Counted from the first letter of the stretch, positions 25,638 to 34,085 are shown. The stretch is DNA of 64,000 nucleotides from SIRX01 sp965214475 (GCA_965214475.1 OZ243953.1:806001-870000); one strand, 5' to 3'. Numbers and translations: made by a program. The notes: generated by a model not told the origin, from the sequence alone.

Positions 25638-26270
25638 ATGAATGAGATACTAGCTTACGAAAGCTTAATGGACTACCGGCGCTCTGTCGCCGGAATGTAC
25701 GCCCAAGTCCGTGCCGGAGAAGCAGAGGCGCCTGCCGTTTGGAAACAATTTCGAGAAGAACGCAATCGGCTGTTCGCAGAGCATCCTCAATCGCCCCTAT
25801 CGGATGAGCAGAAAAGCAACTTCACGAGTCTCGACTACTATGAATACGATCCGACGCTACGTTATGCGCTGCCGGTGCAGTACGACGTAGAACCTGGAGA
25901 GATCGAAGTAGAACTACAAGAGGACGGGCTCTTGCGCTTACAAAGGTTCGGGCGCGTACGCTTGCCGGTAAACGGGGAGGAACATTCGCTCTCGTTATTC
26001 TGGGTGTCCGGATATGGAGGCGGGGTCTTTCTACCGTTCAAGGATAAGACCAGCGGGCCCGAGACTTACGGCGGGGGGCGTTATTTGCTGGACACGATCA
26101 AGCACGCGGATCTCGGGTCCAAAGACGGCCACCTGGTCTTGGATTTCAATTACGCCTACAATCCCTCTTGCGCCTATAATCCCCGGTGGCACTGTCCCCT
26201 GTCACCACCGGAAAACACCTTACCAGTAGAGATTCGGGCGGGGGAGAAATCTTACGCGAGCTTGGGGTAA
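25638..26270 (+). CDS. DUF1684 family protein
   Basis: A 210-residue protein read from ATG 25638. The family pattern is clear: 'WKQFREERNRLFAEHPQSPL', 'LDYYEYDPTLRYALPV', 'LSLFWVSGYGGGVFLPFKD', 'DKTSGPETYGGGRYLLD' and 'DFNYAYNPSCAYNPRWHCPL', the last holding the conserved Asn, Tyr and Cys residues. Its role is not established in the literature I know. It starts a short operon with the GCS2-type ligase 41 bp downstream. Confidence 0.85.
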   Translation: MNEILAYESLMDYRRSVAGMYAQVRAGEAEAPAVWKQFREERNRLFAEHPQSPLSDEQKSNFTSLDYYEYDPTLRYALPVQYDVEPGEIEVELQEDGLLRLQRFGRVRLPVNGEEHSLSLFWVSGYGGGVFLPFKDKTSGPETYGGGRYLLDTIKHADLGSKDGHLVLDFNYAYNPSCAYNPRWHCPLSPPENTLPVEIRAGEKSYASLG

Positions 26271-26311
26271 CTGCGATATAGAACTTCTAGACGGAGAGGC
26301 AACAGAGACCT

Positions 26312-27445
26312 TTGGGAGAACCCAACAACTCACAACTTATACCGGAAGACGCTTACAAAACCGGGGCGCCGGAGGGAACTCTGGGCGCCGAGGAAGAACT
26401 TTGGCTCGCTGACCCGGAGACCTACAAACTCGCCAGTGGTGGGCAAGACATACTAGCTTCCGCCACGGAGGGTCACTTTACCGGAGAGCTTATAGATTGC
26501 GAGATCGAATCTAATACCGGCGTCCACGACACTCCGGAGGGCGTGGTCTCGGACCTCGTCTCCCGCCGCAAAAAGCTACTGGAGCATGCGGAGCGGCTCG
26601 GGCGAGTGCTAGGCACCAGCGGGACGCATCCTATTGGGGATTGGCGAGAGCAGGAGATCATTGACAAGCCCCACTATCACCGGTTGCGGGATAAGCTAGG
26701 TTGGTTGATTCGTCGCAACAACACCTTCTCCATGCACGTTCACTATGCCGTGCGGGGCAAAGAGAAAGTCATCTACATGTTCAACCGGATACGGGAGTAC
26801 GTGCCGCACTTACTGGCATTGTCGGTCAACTCACCGTTCTGGCAGGGTGAGATCACGGACATGCAATCTAGCCGAGTCCTGATCTTTTCCCGCTCCATCC
26901 ACCGCGCCGGCCTGCCGGAGCCGTTCGACTCCTGGAACTCTTACACAAACTACGTGGACTACGTCTACCGCTCAGGTTCGATCAACGCCCTAGAAGAAAT
27001 TTGGTGGGACGTACGCCCCCATCCGAAACTAGGAACCATCGAGTTCCGGGTCTGCGACGCCCAGGTAGAACTCTGGCGCAGCGAAGCTCTTATCGAACTC
27101 TCGGCCGCTATTTGCGATCTGGTTTCCTCGGAATACGACTCAGGCGATCTACAACCGATCCTACCGAATCGTGAGATCGAGGAGAATAAGTGGAGCGCCC
27201 AACGCTACGGCCTCGAAGAAACCTTCGTGGACAAAACAAGCCACAAATCCGTGAAAACGCGAAAAACCATCGAAGCCTTTGTCGAACACCTCGAAGATCA
27301 GACAGACCGAAAACTCACCGACGTTGACCGCATCTTGCAAACTCCTACAGGGGCCGACCGGCAGCTAGAAGTGTATCGGGAGATCGGCTCTACTCTGGAG
27401 GTCGCGATGGACCTCGCGGAGCGTACAAAGAATTCTGTGCCATAA
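26312..27445 (+). CDS. Carboxylate-amine ligase / glutamate-cysteine ligase family (GCS2, YbdK type)
   Basis: A 377-residue ATP-dependent ligase from TTG 26312. The N-terminal 'TLGAEEELWLADPETYKLA' and 'DCEIESNTGVHDTPEGVVSD' are the GCS2 glutamate and metal-binding regions. 'MHVHYAVRGKEKVIYMFNRI' and 'PKLGTIEFRVCDAQVELWRS' complete the active site. The family makes gamma-glutamylcysteine or an unknown amide. Actinobacteria with mycothiol often keep such enzymes for other tasks, so the product is uncertain. No terminator is obvious after the stop. Confidence 0.88.
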   Translation: MGEPNNSQLIPEDAYKTGAPEGTLGAEEELWLADPETYKLASGGQDILASATEGHFTGELIDCEIESNTGVHDTPEGVVSDLVSRRKKLLEHAERLGRVLGTSGTHPIGDWREQEIIDKPHYHRLRDKLGWLIRRNNTFSMHVHYAVRGKEKVIYMFNRIREYVPHLLALSVNSPFWQGEITDMQSSRVLIFSRSIHRAGLPEPFDSWNSYTNYVDYVYRSGSINALEEIWWDVRPHPKLGTIEFRVCDAQVELWRSEALIELSAAICDLVSSEYDSGDLQPILPNREIEENKWSAQRYGLEETFVDKTSHKSVKTRKTIEAFVEHLEDQTDRKLTDVDRILQTPTGADRQLEVYREIGSTLEVAMDLAERTKNSVP

Positions 27446-27501
27446 GCCTGTAGCCACCTCTTGATGCGGGACTCAATTCCGCAAATCTTTTCCTAAAAAA
27501 G

Positions 27502-27978
27502 TCAGGCTGTAGCGCCCTCCGGAGTGCGACTCCGATTCAATTCGTGCAAGAACCCAGCCGCCGAACCGGAGTCGAGTGCCGCGCGTGCCCGTTCGGCGTG
27601 GTGACCGAGAGAGGCGTTTTCCACACCCATATCCGCAATCCATAGTCGCAGAGCCGCATTGTAAAGTAGGAGATCCCTTACGGATTCTTTAGCGCTGCTC
27701 TTGCCTTCCAGAATGTCGAGGAGTCGTGCGGATTGATCCTCCGAGGAAATACAGGATATGCTGGCTCTGCCCGCGCGGGAGAAGCCCAGGTCTTCGGGCT
27801 CCACGCTAACTTCCGTGACCGCACCATCTCCTAGTATCACCATGCGGGACTGGCCGTCGAGCGGGGCCTCGTCAGAGCCTTCGATCGCCCGGTAGACCAA
27901 TGCGTGCCGGACACCCAGGCTATGCAACACCTGCGGGACGGTTTCGAGGAACGCACTGGAATTACCTCGGTTTCGTGG
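27502..27978 (-). pseudogene. TrpD-like phosphoribosyltransferase, C-terminal fragment cut by an IS remnant
   Basis: About 155 codons remain in one frame. They read 'AFLETVPQVLHSLGVRHALV' at the truncated front, then 'VTEVSVEPEDLGF', 'RDLLLYNAALRLWIADMG' and 'ARAALDSGSAAGFLHELN', which match the last third of anthranilate phosphoribosyltransferase or its TrpD2 relatives. The N-terminal two-thirds, including the PRPP loop, is missing: the reading frame meets the IS3 remnant near 27976-27990, and the sequence beyond the IS does not resume the gene. A later ATG at 27930 would give a 142-residue product lacking the active site. Confidence 0.75.
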
Positions 27979-27989
27979 ACGGGTAGCAT

Positions 27990-28349
27990 CTACGCCACAG
28001 CCACTCCTTCCATTGTAGCCTCTTCGTAGTCGACAGGACTCCGGTAGCTCAACGCCGAATGCAGCCTACGTCGATTGTAGAACCCTTCCAGGTACTCGAA
28101 GATGGCGCTCCTGGCTACTTCCCGATCAGGAAAGCGGCGCCGATGCACGAGCTCGGTCTTGAGGGTGGCGATGAAGCTCTCGGCCATAGCGTTGTCCAGG
28201 GCGGTCCCGGTCCTCCCCATCGAAGGAACGATGCCGACCTCTTCGAGGCGCTTGCCAAAGGAGAGGGCTGTATACTGCGAGCCACGGTCGGATAGCATCG
28301 CTACCGGGTAGCTGGCCTTCTCCGCATCGATGAGCTTGAAAACACTCAC
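27990..28349 (-). pseudogene. IS3-family OrfB (integrase) with internal in-frame deletion
   Basis: 119 codons. The first 18 residues 'SVFKLIDAEKASYPVAM' match the OrfB N-terminus ('MFRFIxAEKANxPISxM'). The next residues 'SDRGSQYTALSFGKRLEE' already belong to the second Asp of the catalytic core, followed by 'DNAMAESFIATLKTEL' with the catalytic Glu and 'NRRRLHSALSYRSPVDYE'. About 150 residues, holding the HTH_21 segment and the first catalytic Asp, are missing, with the frame preserved. The product would be inactive. It overlaps orfA's end by 4 bp. Confidence 0.85.
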
Positions 28350-28648
28350 CGACCCCCGATCTCCTCTCTGACGAAAAAGGCCGTTGCTTTTCGGAGGATC
28401 TCTTTCTCCTGGCGCAGGGTCTTTACCTCACGCCTGAGCTTGCGCAACTCCTCCTTCTCCTCGGTGATGAGTCCTTCACGTTCACCTTCGTCGATCTCGT
28501 CCTGGTTTACCCAGCTCCTGAGGGTGCCATCGGAGACACCGATCTCCCGGGCGATGCCGGGGATGGGATGTTGCTCATTGGAGGCTCTAACCAGCCGGAT
28601 AGCTTCTCGGCGAAACTCCGGTGGATAGGCTGGATTTGTTGGTGGCAC
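28346..28648 (-). CDS. IS3-family OrfA (transposase HTH subunit)
   Basis: A 100-residue protein with an N-terminal HTH ('YPPEFRREAIRLVRASNEQH', 'IAREIGVSDGTLRSWVNQDE') and a C-terminal leucine-zipper-like helix ('LRKLRREVKTLRQEKEILRK'), the standard OrfA layout. It appears complete. In intact IS3 elements OrfA is joined to OrfB by programmed frameshifting; here the downstream OrfB is deleted, so OrfA could at most bind the ends. Confidence 0.85.
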   Translation of the reverse strand: MPPTNPAYPPEFRREAIRLVRASNEQHPIPGIAREIGVSDGTLRSWVNQDEIDEGEREGLITEEKEELRKLRREVKTLRQEKEILRKATAFFVREEIGGR

Positions 28649-28762
28649 TGCTCTCCTTTCCGCGTACTGTTCTCAGTCTGAAACAGTCCACGGAACCGAT
28701 GCAAGTCCAGATTGTGGAGTGTGGTTCTGTAGAAGTAAAGAGCAGAATGCAGTTGAGGAAAG

Positions 28763-28960
28763 TCAGACGGCGAAATGAAGTTCGAGCCAGACGGTATGCC
28801 GGTCGCCAGGGATACCGTCTGGCTGCAAGCGATTAGTGAGAACCTGTCCTTTTAGGTTGAAGGTCCGCTCACAGTACCGCGCGCCTCTTATGGGCTCGAC
28901 TCGATAGCAGACTATAAGCTCATCATGGATGGTCAAGAAATCTACTGAGTCTGTCGTCAT
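28763..28960 (-). CDS. Doubtful small ORF containing a long inverted repeat
   Basis: 65 codons from ATG 28960 ('MTTDSVDFLTIHDELIVCYR'). No family is recognised. A perfect 13-bp inverted repeat (28785-28824) lies within its 3' end, which is unusual for a real coding region. The divergent neighbour is the LURP-like pseudogene at 29005. I list it because the composition is protein-like, but non-coding origin is as likely. Confidence 0.25.
   Translation of the reverse strand: MTTDSVDFLTIHDELIVCYRVEPIRGARYCERTFNLKGQVLTNRLQPDGIPGDRHTVWLELHFAV
28785..28824. repeat. Perfect 13-bp inverted repeat
   Basis: Arms AGCCAGACGGTAT (28785-28797) and ATACCGTCTGGCT (28812-28824) are exact complements around a 14-bp loop. 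It lies between the IS3 remnant and the LURP-like pseudogene. No T-run follows, so a terminator is not shown; an operator or a recombination site are possible. Confidence 0.5.
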
Positions 28961-29004
28961 CAACCTGAAATAGATGCTCGAACCAGGCAGAAAAAGGAGA
29001 GACA

Positions 29005-29617
29005 ATGTACACTTAACCGCTCAATTTCCGCTTCGCTATTCTCGATGTAGGTGACCGTATAACGATTACCGACGGCAACGATCAAACCCTAGCACAAGCG
29101 CAACAGAAGGCTCTCCAAATCAAAGAAGAGATCTCGATATACGATTCTCCGAGTCGTGATCATCTACTCTACAAGATTCGCACCGACCAGGTTCTCGACT
29201 TCAGCGGCTCTTACTCGATTACCGACGCCAAAGATAGGACCATAGGCAGCGTGGTCCTTTACGGTATGAGCTCTCTCTGGCGAGCCTCCTACAAGATAAA
29301 GAACTGCACGGACACCGTGATCGGCCGGACCACCGAGCGCAACCCCTTGCCGGACCACCGAGCGCAACCCCTTAGTAAAGTTGGTGGATGGACTGCTAGG
29401 AGAGATACCTTACGCTGAATTCGTGATGGGCTATTTTCTGAACCCCAAATACGACATCGACAAGAAGGACGGAAGGTAGGCCTGCATCGTAAAACGCCGC
29501 TCGTTTTTAGAGGGTTGGTTTACGCTGGAATCAGAGAACAACTTCTCCTCAGAGGAGGAGACGTTACTATTGCCGGCGGTAGTGATGATGCTCATACTAG
29601 AGTGCGAGCGAGGCTGA
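29005..29617 (+). pseudogene. LURP-one/scramblase-related family protein, broken
   Basis: ATG 29005 follows AGGAGAG. The fourth codon is TAA (29014-29016), after which the frame reads 'PLNFRFAILDVGDRITITDG', 'IKEEISIYDSPSRDHLLYKI' and 'YGMSSLWRASYKIKN', the beta-rich repeat of LURP/Tubby-like scramblase-related proteins. A 25-bp tandem duplication (29326-29350 and 29351-29375) then shifts the frame. In the new frame 'VKLVDGLLGEIPYAEFVMGY' continues, a TAG at 29477-29479 follows, then 'ACIVKRRSFLEGWFTLES', ending at TGA 29615-29617. Three independent lesions show that this gene is dead. Confidence 0.75.
29326..29375 (+). repeat. 25-bp tandem duplication causing a frameshift
   Basis: Two adjacent 25-bp copies begin CGGACCACCGAGCGCAACCC at 29326 and at 29351, differing only in the final bases. 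Since 25 is not a multiple of three, the copy shifts the reading frame of the LURP-like gene, and the protein similarity indeed resumes in the new frame after it. Confidence 0.85.
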
Positions 29618-29650
29618 GAAGCTCTGCATAGGGCGTCGTGTTTGCGCAGA

Positions 29651-29969
29651 GCGCATTCCCCATAGCAGTATTCGTATGGGACTCCGCACCCATGTCCGAA
29701 CGTCCTAATTCTCTGGTACTAGGCGAGGTTCGTTCCGCAGGACGATGCAGTCTCTAGGGGAACTGGTCTAAGATTCTTCCGAAGACCTCGAAAGAAGGAA
29801 GAGTCGGTGACTAAGAAATATTCGTTCATTTTGAAGTCTAACGATACAGAGGCAATGGGGTTTATCGCCTCTACTTGTGAGGGTGAGGGTTATGACTAGA
29901 TATTAATAGCGCACCAACTCAGTAGGACACGATAGTTCAAAGCAAACGTTCAAGCAAAGGAGCAGAAAT
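29651..29969 (+). repeat. Copy A of a roughly 320-bp repeated leader with a conserved hairpin
   Basis: This stretch aligns over its whole length with 33743-34062 at moderate identity, with small indels. Shared blocks include TTCTCTGGTACTAG, GAGGCAATGG and, at the 3' end, the near-identical CAAGCAAAGGAGCAGAAAT. A hairpin pairs TTCTTCCGA (29774-29782) with TCGAAAGAA (29788-29796) across an AGACC loop, with one mismatch. The corresponding hairpin in copy B differs in a compensatory way. The copy ends at the start codon of the small membrane protein, supplying its ribosome-binding site (AAGGAG). Confidence 0.65.
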
Positions 29970-30279
29970 GGAGCGTAAGTGGTATGTAGGTTTACTGGCT
30001 GTCTGCCTGTTGTCCCTAACGTTGATTATAGTGGCGATAGGGCTACTAGCAACAAGTCCTCCGAATGAAGCGGAACCTTCCTTGGCGTTTATATCCACCT
30101 TTCTCCTTGCGAATCTCTTGGGCTTCATCGGATGGGTGTGGGGCATCGTCTTGACTGTCCAGAACCGCCATTGGGTGTGGCTGGTGTTTAACATTCTCAT
30201 TGGACCCTTGTCCGCGGCCGTATACTCCGTGGTAAGACTTAAGAGCGGTCCAGATACTGGAGAAAGGTATGTTGCCTAA
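29968..30279 (+). CDS. Small membrane protein
   Basis: A 103-residue protein from ATG 29968, with AAGGAG at 29956-29961 supplied by the repeated leader. Three hydrophobic segments are visible: 'WYVGLLAVCLLSLTLIIVAI', 'AFISTFLLANLLGFIGWVWG' and 'WVWLVFNILIGPLSAAVYSV'. The last two resemble the SHOCT/PLDc-N-like small membrane modules, but no signature residue is decisive. Its leader is shared with the unrelated AIM24 gene at 34086, so the two may be co-regulated. Confidence 0.6.
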   Translation: MERKWYVGLLAVCLLSLTLIIVAIGLLATSPPNEAEPSLAFISTFLLANLLGFIGWVWGIVLTVQNRHWVWLVFNILIGPLSAAVYSVVRLKSGPDTGERYVA

Positions 30280-30389
30280 TCCGGCTAGACGTTGAACCCG
30301 TGCAAGTGGCGCTGACGCTCGCTGACTATGTGGCTGCTACCGACATTTGTCTGCCCTCGTTCCGTCGAAGGCATGTAGTTTGATGGCCG

Positions 30390-31991
30390 GTGAATGGAGG
30401 CGCGGTCCGGGATCCCTCGCGCCGCCGCCCTCTCGCTGTCAGAATACGGCGCTGTGAGGCGTGCGAACACAAGAGTCTGGACGTGAAGTCTCCCTTAAGA
30501 TGGCCCCGGCGCTGGCACTCAAATCTAAGCCTCGGCTGGAGGCTCGCGCTCAGCTACACGCTGCTGACCGCTGGGGTGCTCTTGATCGGTGTGCTCTTCT
30601 TTATCGTGCTCTGGTTCGCGAGTTCGCCCTCTGAGGCCCGGTACACGGCTGAGGAGCTAGTCACCAAGATCGCGCCGAGGCTCCTGGCTCCCTTGAGCCA
30701 GGAGCCTCCCGACGCCGGGTATGCGCGCGAAATCCTCCGCAGCAATTTACTCCTCGAGCCCGGGCAAAAAACACCGTCTGTGAACCTCGAAGAAGGAAGT
30801 CTGCCCGAGGAAAGCGTGGTGATGGTGCTGGGGCCCGACGGGCGTATGATCGCCTCTGTCCCCAAGATCATAGGCCTCCAAGAAACTGGAGGGCGTGTGG
30901 ACGCCGAAAAAATTCCCGGGCTGTCTCAGATCCTCGCGGTCGCCAGCGCGGGTGAGGAGGATCCGAAGGATCTTTACTCCAAAGATCCAGGGAACGGGTA
31001 CACCGCCGCTGCGCCTGTCAAAGACGAGAAGGGGCGGGTGGTCGGCGTGGTGGCCGAGATCTCACCGAATCTGAATTCAGAGATGCTGTCTTTAGCGTAC
31101 CTGCTCGTTGTGATCGCGCTCTGGATCACGGCCATAGCCGGCGTCCTCGGCCTGGGGTTTGGGTTCTTGACCGCCAAGAGCCTGACGCGACGACTCAGGG
31201 CGCTGACACAGGCTTCGGAATCCTGGAGCCGGGGTGAGTTCGAGGTCGCCACCGGAGACACCTCTGGTGATGAGATCGGGCGATTGTCCTTGGCTTTGGA
31301 GAGTATGACGATCGATTTGGAAGACCTGATGCAGTCCCGCCAGGATCTCGCCACGCTGGAGGCGAGAAACCGCTTTGCCCGCGACCTGCACGACTCCGTT
31401 AAGCAGCAAGTCTTCGCGGCCTCCCTGCAAGTGGATACGGCCCGCGCCCTCGACGGGGCGGCGGGCTCCGTCGACCATCTCGGTCGAGCCAACGAGTTGC
31501 TAAGCCAGGCTCACAAGGAGCTAGACGTTCTAATCCACGAGCTTCGCCCCGCGATGTTGGAGGGCCGAGGCCTTATCGGCGCCCTGAGAGAGCACGCCGC
31601 CGGGTGGTCGCGCGGCAGCGAGATTCCCGTGGAAGTCAAGGTACACGCCAACCGTGGGGCGCCGCCGGAGGTCGAGAAAGCCCTCTTCCGCGTCACCCAG
31701 GAAGCCCTCACTAACGTCGCCCGCCACTCCGGCGCGGACCGGGTCGTTGTGGATCTCGTCTTCGGTGACGATGCGGTCGTGCTGCGCATCTCGGACAATG
31801 GAAGCGGCTTCGACCCGGCAGGTGACCACGCGGGTTATGGCCTCAGGAGTATGCGCGAGCGACTTACGAAGCTCGGCGGAGAGGTGCGTGTCGAGAGCGC
31901 GCCGGGGCAGGGCACGAGTATCGTTTGCTCTTGCCCGCTGGCCGAGTCGCCAGAACTTCCTGCAACCGAACCGAAAGAGGATTCTCCTTGA
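30390..31991 (+). CDS. NarL-type sensor histidine kinase
   Basis: Up to 533 residues. One membrane segment ('LALSYTLLTAGVLLIGVLFF') precedes an extracytoplasmic sensor region of about 150 residues, then a second segment ('ITAIAGVLGLGFGFL'), HAMP ('LTRRLRALTQASESWSRGEF'), a HisKA_3 dimerisation helix with the phospho-His in 'RNRFARDLHDSVKQQVF', and a HATPase domain ('NVARHSGADRV', 'ISDNGSGFDPAGDHAGYGL'). The start is unsure: ATG 30390 gives a basic 31-residue lead; GTG 30483 is an alternative. The stop overlaps the response regulator start, so they form one two-component system. Confidence 0.88.
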   Translation: MNGGAVRDPSRRRPLAVRIRRCEACEHKSLDVKSPLRWPRRWHSNLSLGWRLALSYTLLTAGVLLIGVLFFIVLWFASSPSEARYTAEELVTKIAPRLLAPLSQEPPDAGYAREILRSNLLLEPGQKTPSVNLEEGSLPEESVVMVLGPDGRMIASVPKIIGLQETGGRVDAEKIPGLSQILAVASAGEEDPKDLYSKDPGNGYTAAAPVKDEKGRVVGVVAEISPNLNSEMLSLAYLLVVIALWITAIAGVLGLGFGFLTAKSLTRRLRALTQASESWSRGEFEVATGDTSGDEIGRLSLALESMTIDLEDLMQSRQDLATLEARNRFARDLHDSVKQQVFAASLQVDTARALDGAAGSVDHLGRANELLSQAHKELDVLIHELRPAMLEGRGLIGALREHAAGWSRGSEIPVEVKVHANRGAPPEVEKALFRVTQEALTNVARHSGADRVVVDLVFGDDAVVLRISDNGSGFDPAGDHAGYGLRSMRERLTKLGGEVRVESAPGQGTSIVCSCPLAESPELPATEPKEDSP

Positions 31992-32662
31992 GCGAGACCG
32001 CACAGAAAACAACCGTACTCCTGGTGGACGATCACGCGCTTGTCCGGGAGGGCATCAGATCCTACCTCGACACCCAGCCTGACCTGACCGTGGTCGCAGA
32101 GGCCGGGGGCGGCGAGGAGGCGGTGAGGCTCGCATCAGAAAACGCCCCTGACGTGGTACTTATGGATCTCATCATGCCCGGCATGGACGGTGTCGAAGCC
32201 ACGAGGCGTCTCGCGCAGACCTCGCCGGAGACGCGGGTCATCGTGCTCACGAGCTACCACGACGATGAGTACGTACTGCCAGCGATCCGGGCCGGAGCCT
32301 TCTCATATGTCCTGAAGGAGGTTGGTTCCCGCGAGCTGGCCGACGCTGTCAGAAAGACCGCGGCGGGTGAGGTCGTCCTGCATCCGCGCGTCGCCGACCG
32401 GGTGATGCGCGAGATCCACGGTCCTCGTCGCGGTGAGCCGGGCTCCCTCGGCGACCTCTCCGAACGCGAGCTCGAAGTGTTGAAGCTCGTCGCCAAAGGA
32501 AGCAACAACACCACTATCGCGCAGGAGCTCTTTATCAGTGAACGCACGGTAAAGACCCATGTTTCGAGCATCCTCCAAAAGCTCCGGCTGGCGGACCGTA
32601 CGCAGGCCGCCGTCTACGCCTGGCGTGAGGGCGTCGTTCGACGCGAAAATCCGGAGGCGTAG
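31988..32662 (+). CDS. NarL/FixJ-family response regulator
   Basis: A 224-residue regulator from TTG 31988, which overlaps the kinase stop. The receiver domain shows 'TVLLVDDHALVREGIRSYL', the phospho-acceptor in 'DVVLMDLIMPGMDG' (Asp near 58) and the Lys in 'SYVLKEVGS'. The C-terminal LuxR-type HTH reads 'LSERELEVLKLVAKGSNNTT' and 'ISERTVKTHVSSILQKL'. It is the partner of the kinase at 30390-31991. Likely targets are the neighbouring surface or membrane genes; no operator could be assigned. Confidence 0.92.
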   Translation: MSETAQKTTVLLVDDHALVREGIRSYLDTQPDLTVVAEAGGGEEAVRLASENAPDVVLMDLIMPGMDGVEATRRLAQTSPETRVIVLTSYHDDEYVLPAIRAGAFSYVLKEVGSRELADAVRKTAAGEVVLHPRVADRVMREIHGPRRGEPGSLGDLSERELEVLKLVAKGSNNTTIAQELFISERTVKTHVSSILQKLRLADRTQAAVYAWREGVVRRENPEA

Positions 32663-32947
32663 ATCCCACGGTCAAATACGAATTCCACGAAGGTACAAGC
32701 GCCAGGCTACGGAGGACACAAGGAGAATATACTCATCCACCTCACAGCAAAACCACAGGGCACGAGGTGAACAGCAAACGATCCGGTCTCCCTCTATTGC
32801 CGAGGGTAAAAAGGGGTTCGGCAGTAAGGACGGTGAGGGATTTCCGAAGGCAACAAACTCGAGGGACGACACCTCTAGACCGTAGCAGCGGAACCCGGCT
32901 GGCGGCGGGCGGGCGTTTTTACGAAAAGATTTCCCTTCCGGAGGTCG

Positions 32948-33403
32948 TCATCGAGCCGTCTTTAGAAGTTCGGTGGCTATAAGGCGTAGGATCATCCCAG
33001 TGTTATGCTGTGCTGCTTCTCGCTTGCTATTGATTCCTAGAGGCTCCTCCCAGAAGTTGTGGGCGAGGGTTTCAGAGGCCCGGACCAACTTCGGGTACTC
33101 TCTAATACCGGCATCGATCCGTTCAGCGAGGCTTTCGAGAGCAGCAGCAGCGGCTCGGCGTTCGTAGGGTGTTTTCAAATCCTTAACCGAAAATAAGAGC
33201 TCGGCCAGGGCGTGGTCCTTACTCCCTTCTGAATAATCTCCGGCGAACGCGGCGACGAGTTCGCCGACGAGGTGTTCGACGGACGCTGCGCCCTCGAAAA
33301 CGGGGCTTTGTGCAGCACCGGATGTGGCTTCCGGCGCAGGTTCCTTTTTTCCATAATATATGCCCATGCTTTTTCCAAAGTCTTCTGGATATGTTGCTTG
33401 CAT
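32948..33403 (-). CDS. Hypothetical 151-residue protein
   Basis: A soluble, alpha-helical, acidic protein with no signal peptide. After a variable head it reads 'VEHLVGELVAAFAGDYSEGS', 'LAELLFSVKDLKTPYERRAA' and 'LAHNFWEEPLGINSKREAAQ', a helical-bundle pattern. No motif I recognise. It faces the two-component system convergently, across 285 bp that hold nothing firm. Confidence 0.55.
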   Translation of the reverse strand: MQATYPEDFGKSMGIYYGKKEPAPEATSGAAQSPVFEGAASVEHLVGELVAAFAGDYSEGSKDHALAELLFSVKDLKTPYERRAAAAALESLAERIDAGIREYPKLVRASETLAHNFWEEPLGINSKREAAQHNTGMILRLIATELLKTAR

Positions 33404-33742
33404 GCTCTCCGCTCCTTCTATTCCGGCGCGTCTTCAGGAACCTTCTTGGGCTTGCTCGCGCTCCGCGTAGTTCCAAAACCCATAAACCTCTTCTGTGTCT
33501 ACTATCCTTTCATTCGAAGCCTTGAGAGAAACCTTATCCCAGTCGTTAGCCAACTGGGTCATGCCAGAGTACCAATCTCGACTGGTACTGCAGTACGAGG
33601 GAAACTGCTTCGGTTTCCGGGAGTTGCTCGGGAAATCCGAACGTCGGCAAACGCAAACGCTAAGTCCGTAAGGATCTCTGGCTTTCCAGAGTTACGAGCC
33701 ATAAGCAGGTCAACCGGCTGCTTGAATCATTGTGCCGGAGTA
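33404..33742. other. Intergenic region without a supported gene
   Basis: No reading frame here has coding character. It contains a small perfect hairpin with arms AGTACCA (33568-33574) and TGGTACT (33583-33589). It sits just upstream of copy B of the repeated leader, so it may carry that copy's promoter. Confidence 0.4.
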
Positions 33743-34062
33743 GATTGCTTCCCATGATGACGGTACTCGTGTGGGGTCTCTGTACTCCTGTCCGGGCGTT
33801 CTCGTTCTCTGGTACTAGCAAAGATTCGTACAACAGGACGATTCGATCCCTGGAGAACCAGACTAAAGTTTTCTCGAAGACGTCGAGAGAAGGGAGAGTT
33901 GGTAACTGGGAAATAGTCAACCTTGGAAGTCCAAGCACGCGGAGGCAATGGTGCCCCTCGACTCTACTTACGTATGTAAGGATTGTGACCGGGCACTCGT
34001 CATGCACCAACCCGTCAGGACACGGTAGTCCAAAGCAAACGGTCAAGCAAAGGAGCAGAAAT
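33743..34062 (+). repeat. Copy B of the roughly 320-bp repeated leader
   Basis: Aligns with 29651-29969. The hairpin here pairs TTTTCTCGA (33869-33877) with TCGAGAGAA (33883-33891) around AGACG. Against copy A, the fifth pair is C-G instead of T-A, a full compensatory change, and the third pair is T-G instead of C-G. The copy ends 23 bp before the AIM24 start, after the shared block CAAGCAAAGGAGCAGAAAT. Confidence 0.65.
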
Positions 34063-34085
34063 CGTGGTTACGGAAAGGCGAATGT

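Larger units (their letters stand above)
27976..28690 (-). mobile_element. IS3-family remnant with internal deletion
   Basis: The 715-bp span is bounded by TGGAC (27976-27980) and GTCCA (28686-28690). The terminal match extends outward: CGGTTTCGTGGAC on the left and the reverse complement CGGTTCCGTGGAC on the right. It contains an intact-looking orfA and an orfB that lost its middle, so it cannot transpose by itself. No clear target duplication is visible. Insertion truncated the TrpD-like gene. Confidence 0.65.

Noticed and set aside
32880..32925. Terminator after the 30390-32662 two-component system (GC-rich stretch followed by five T).
   Set aside because: The possible stem is short and poorly paired, so I did not list it.
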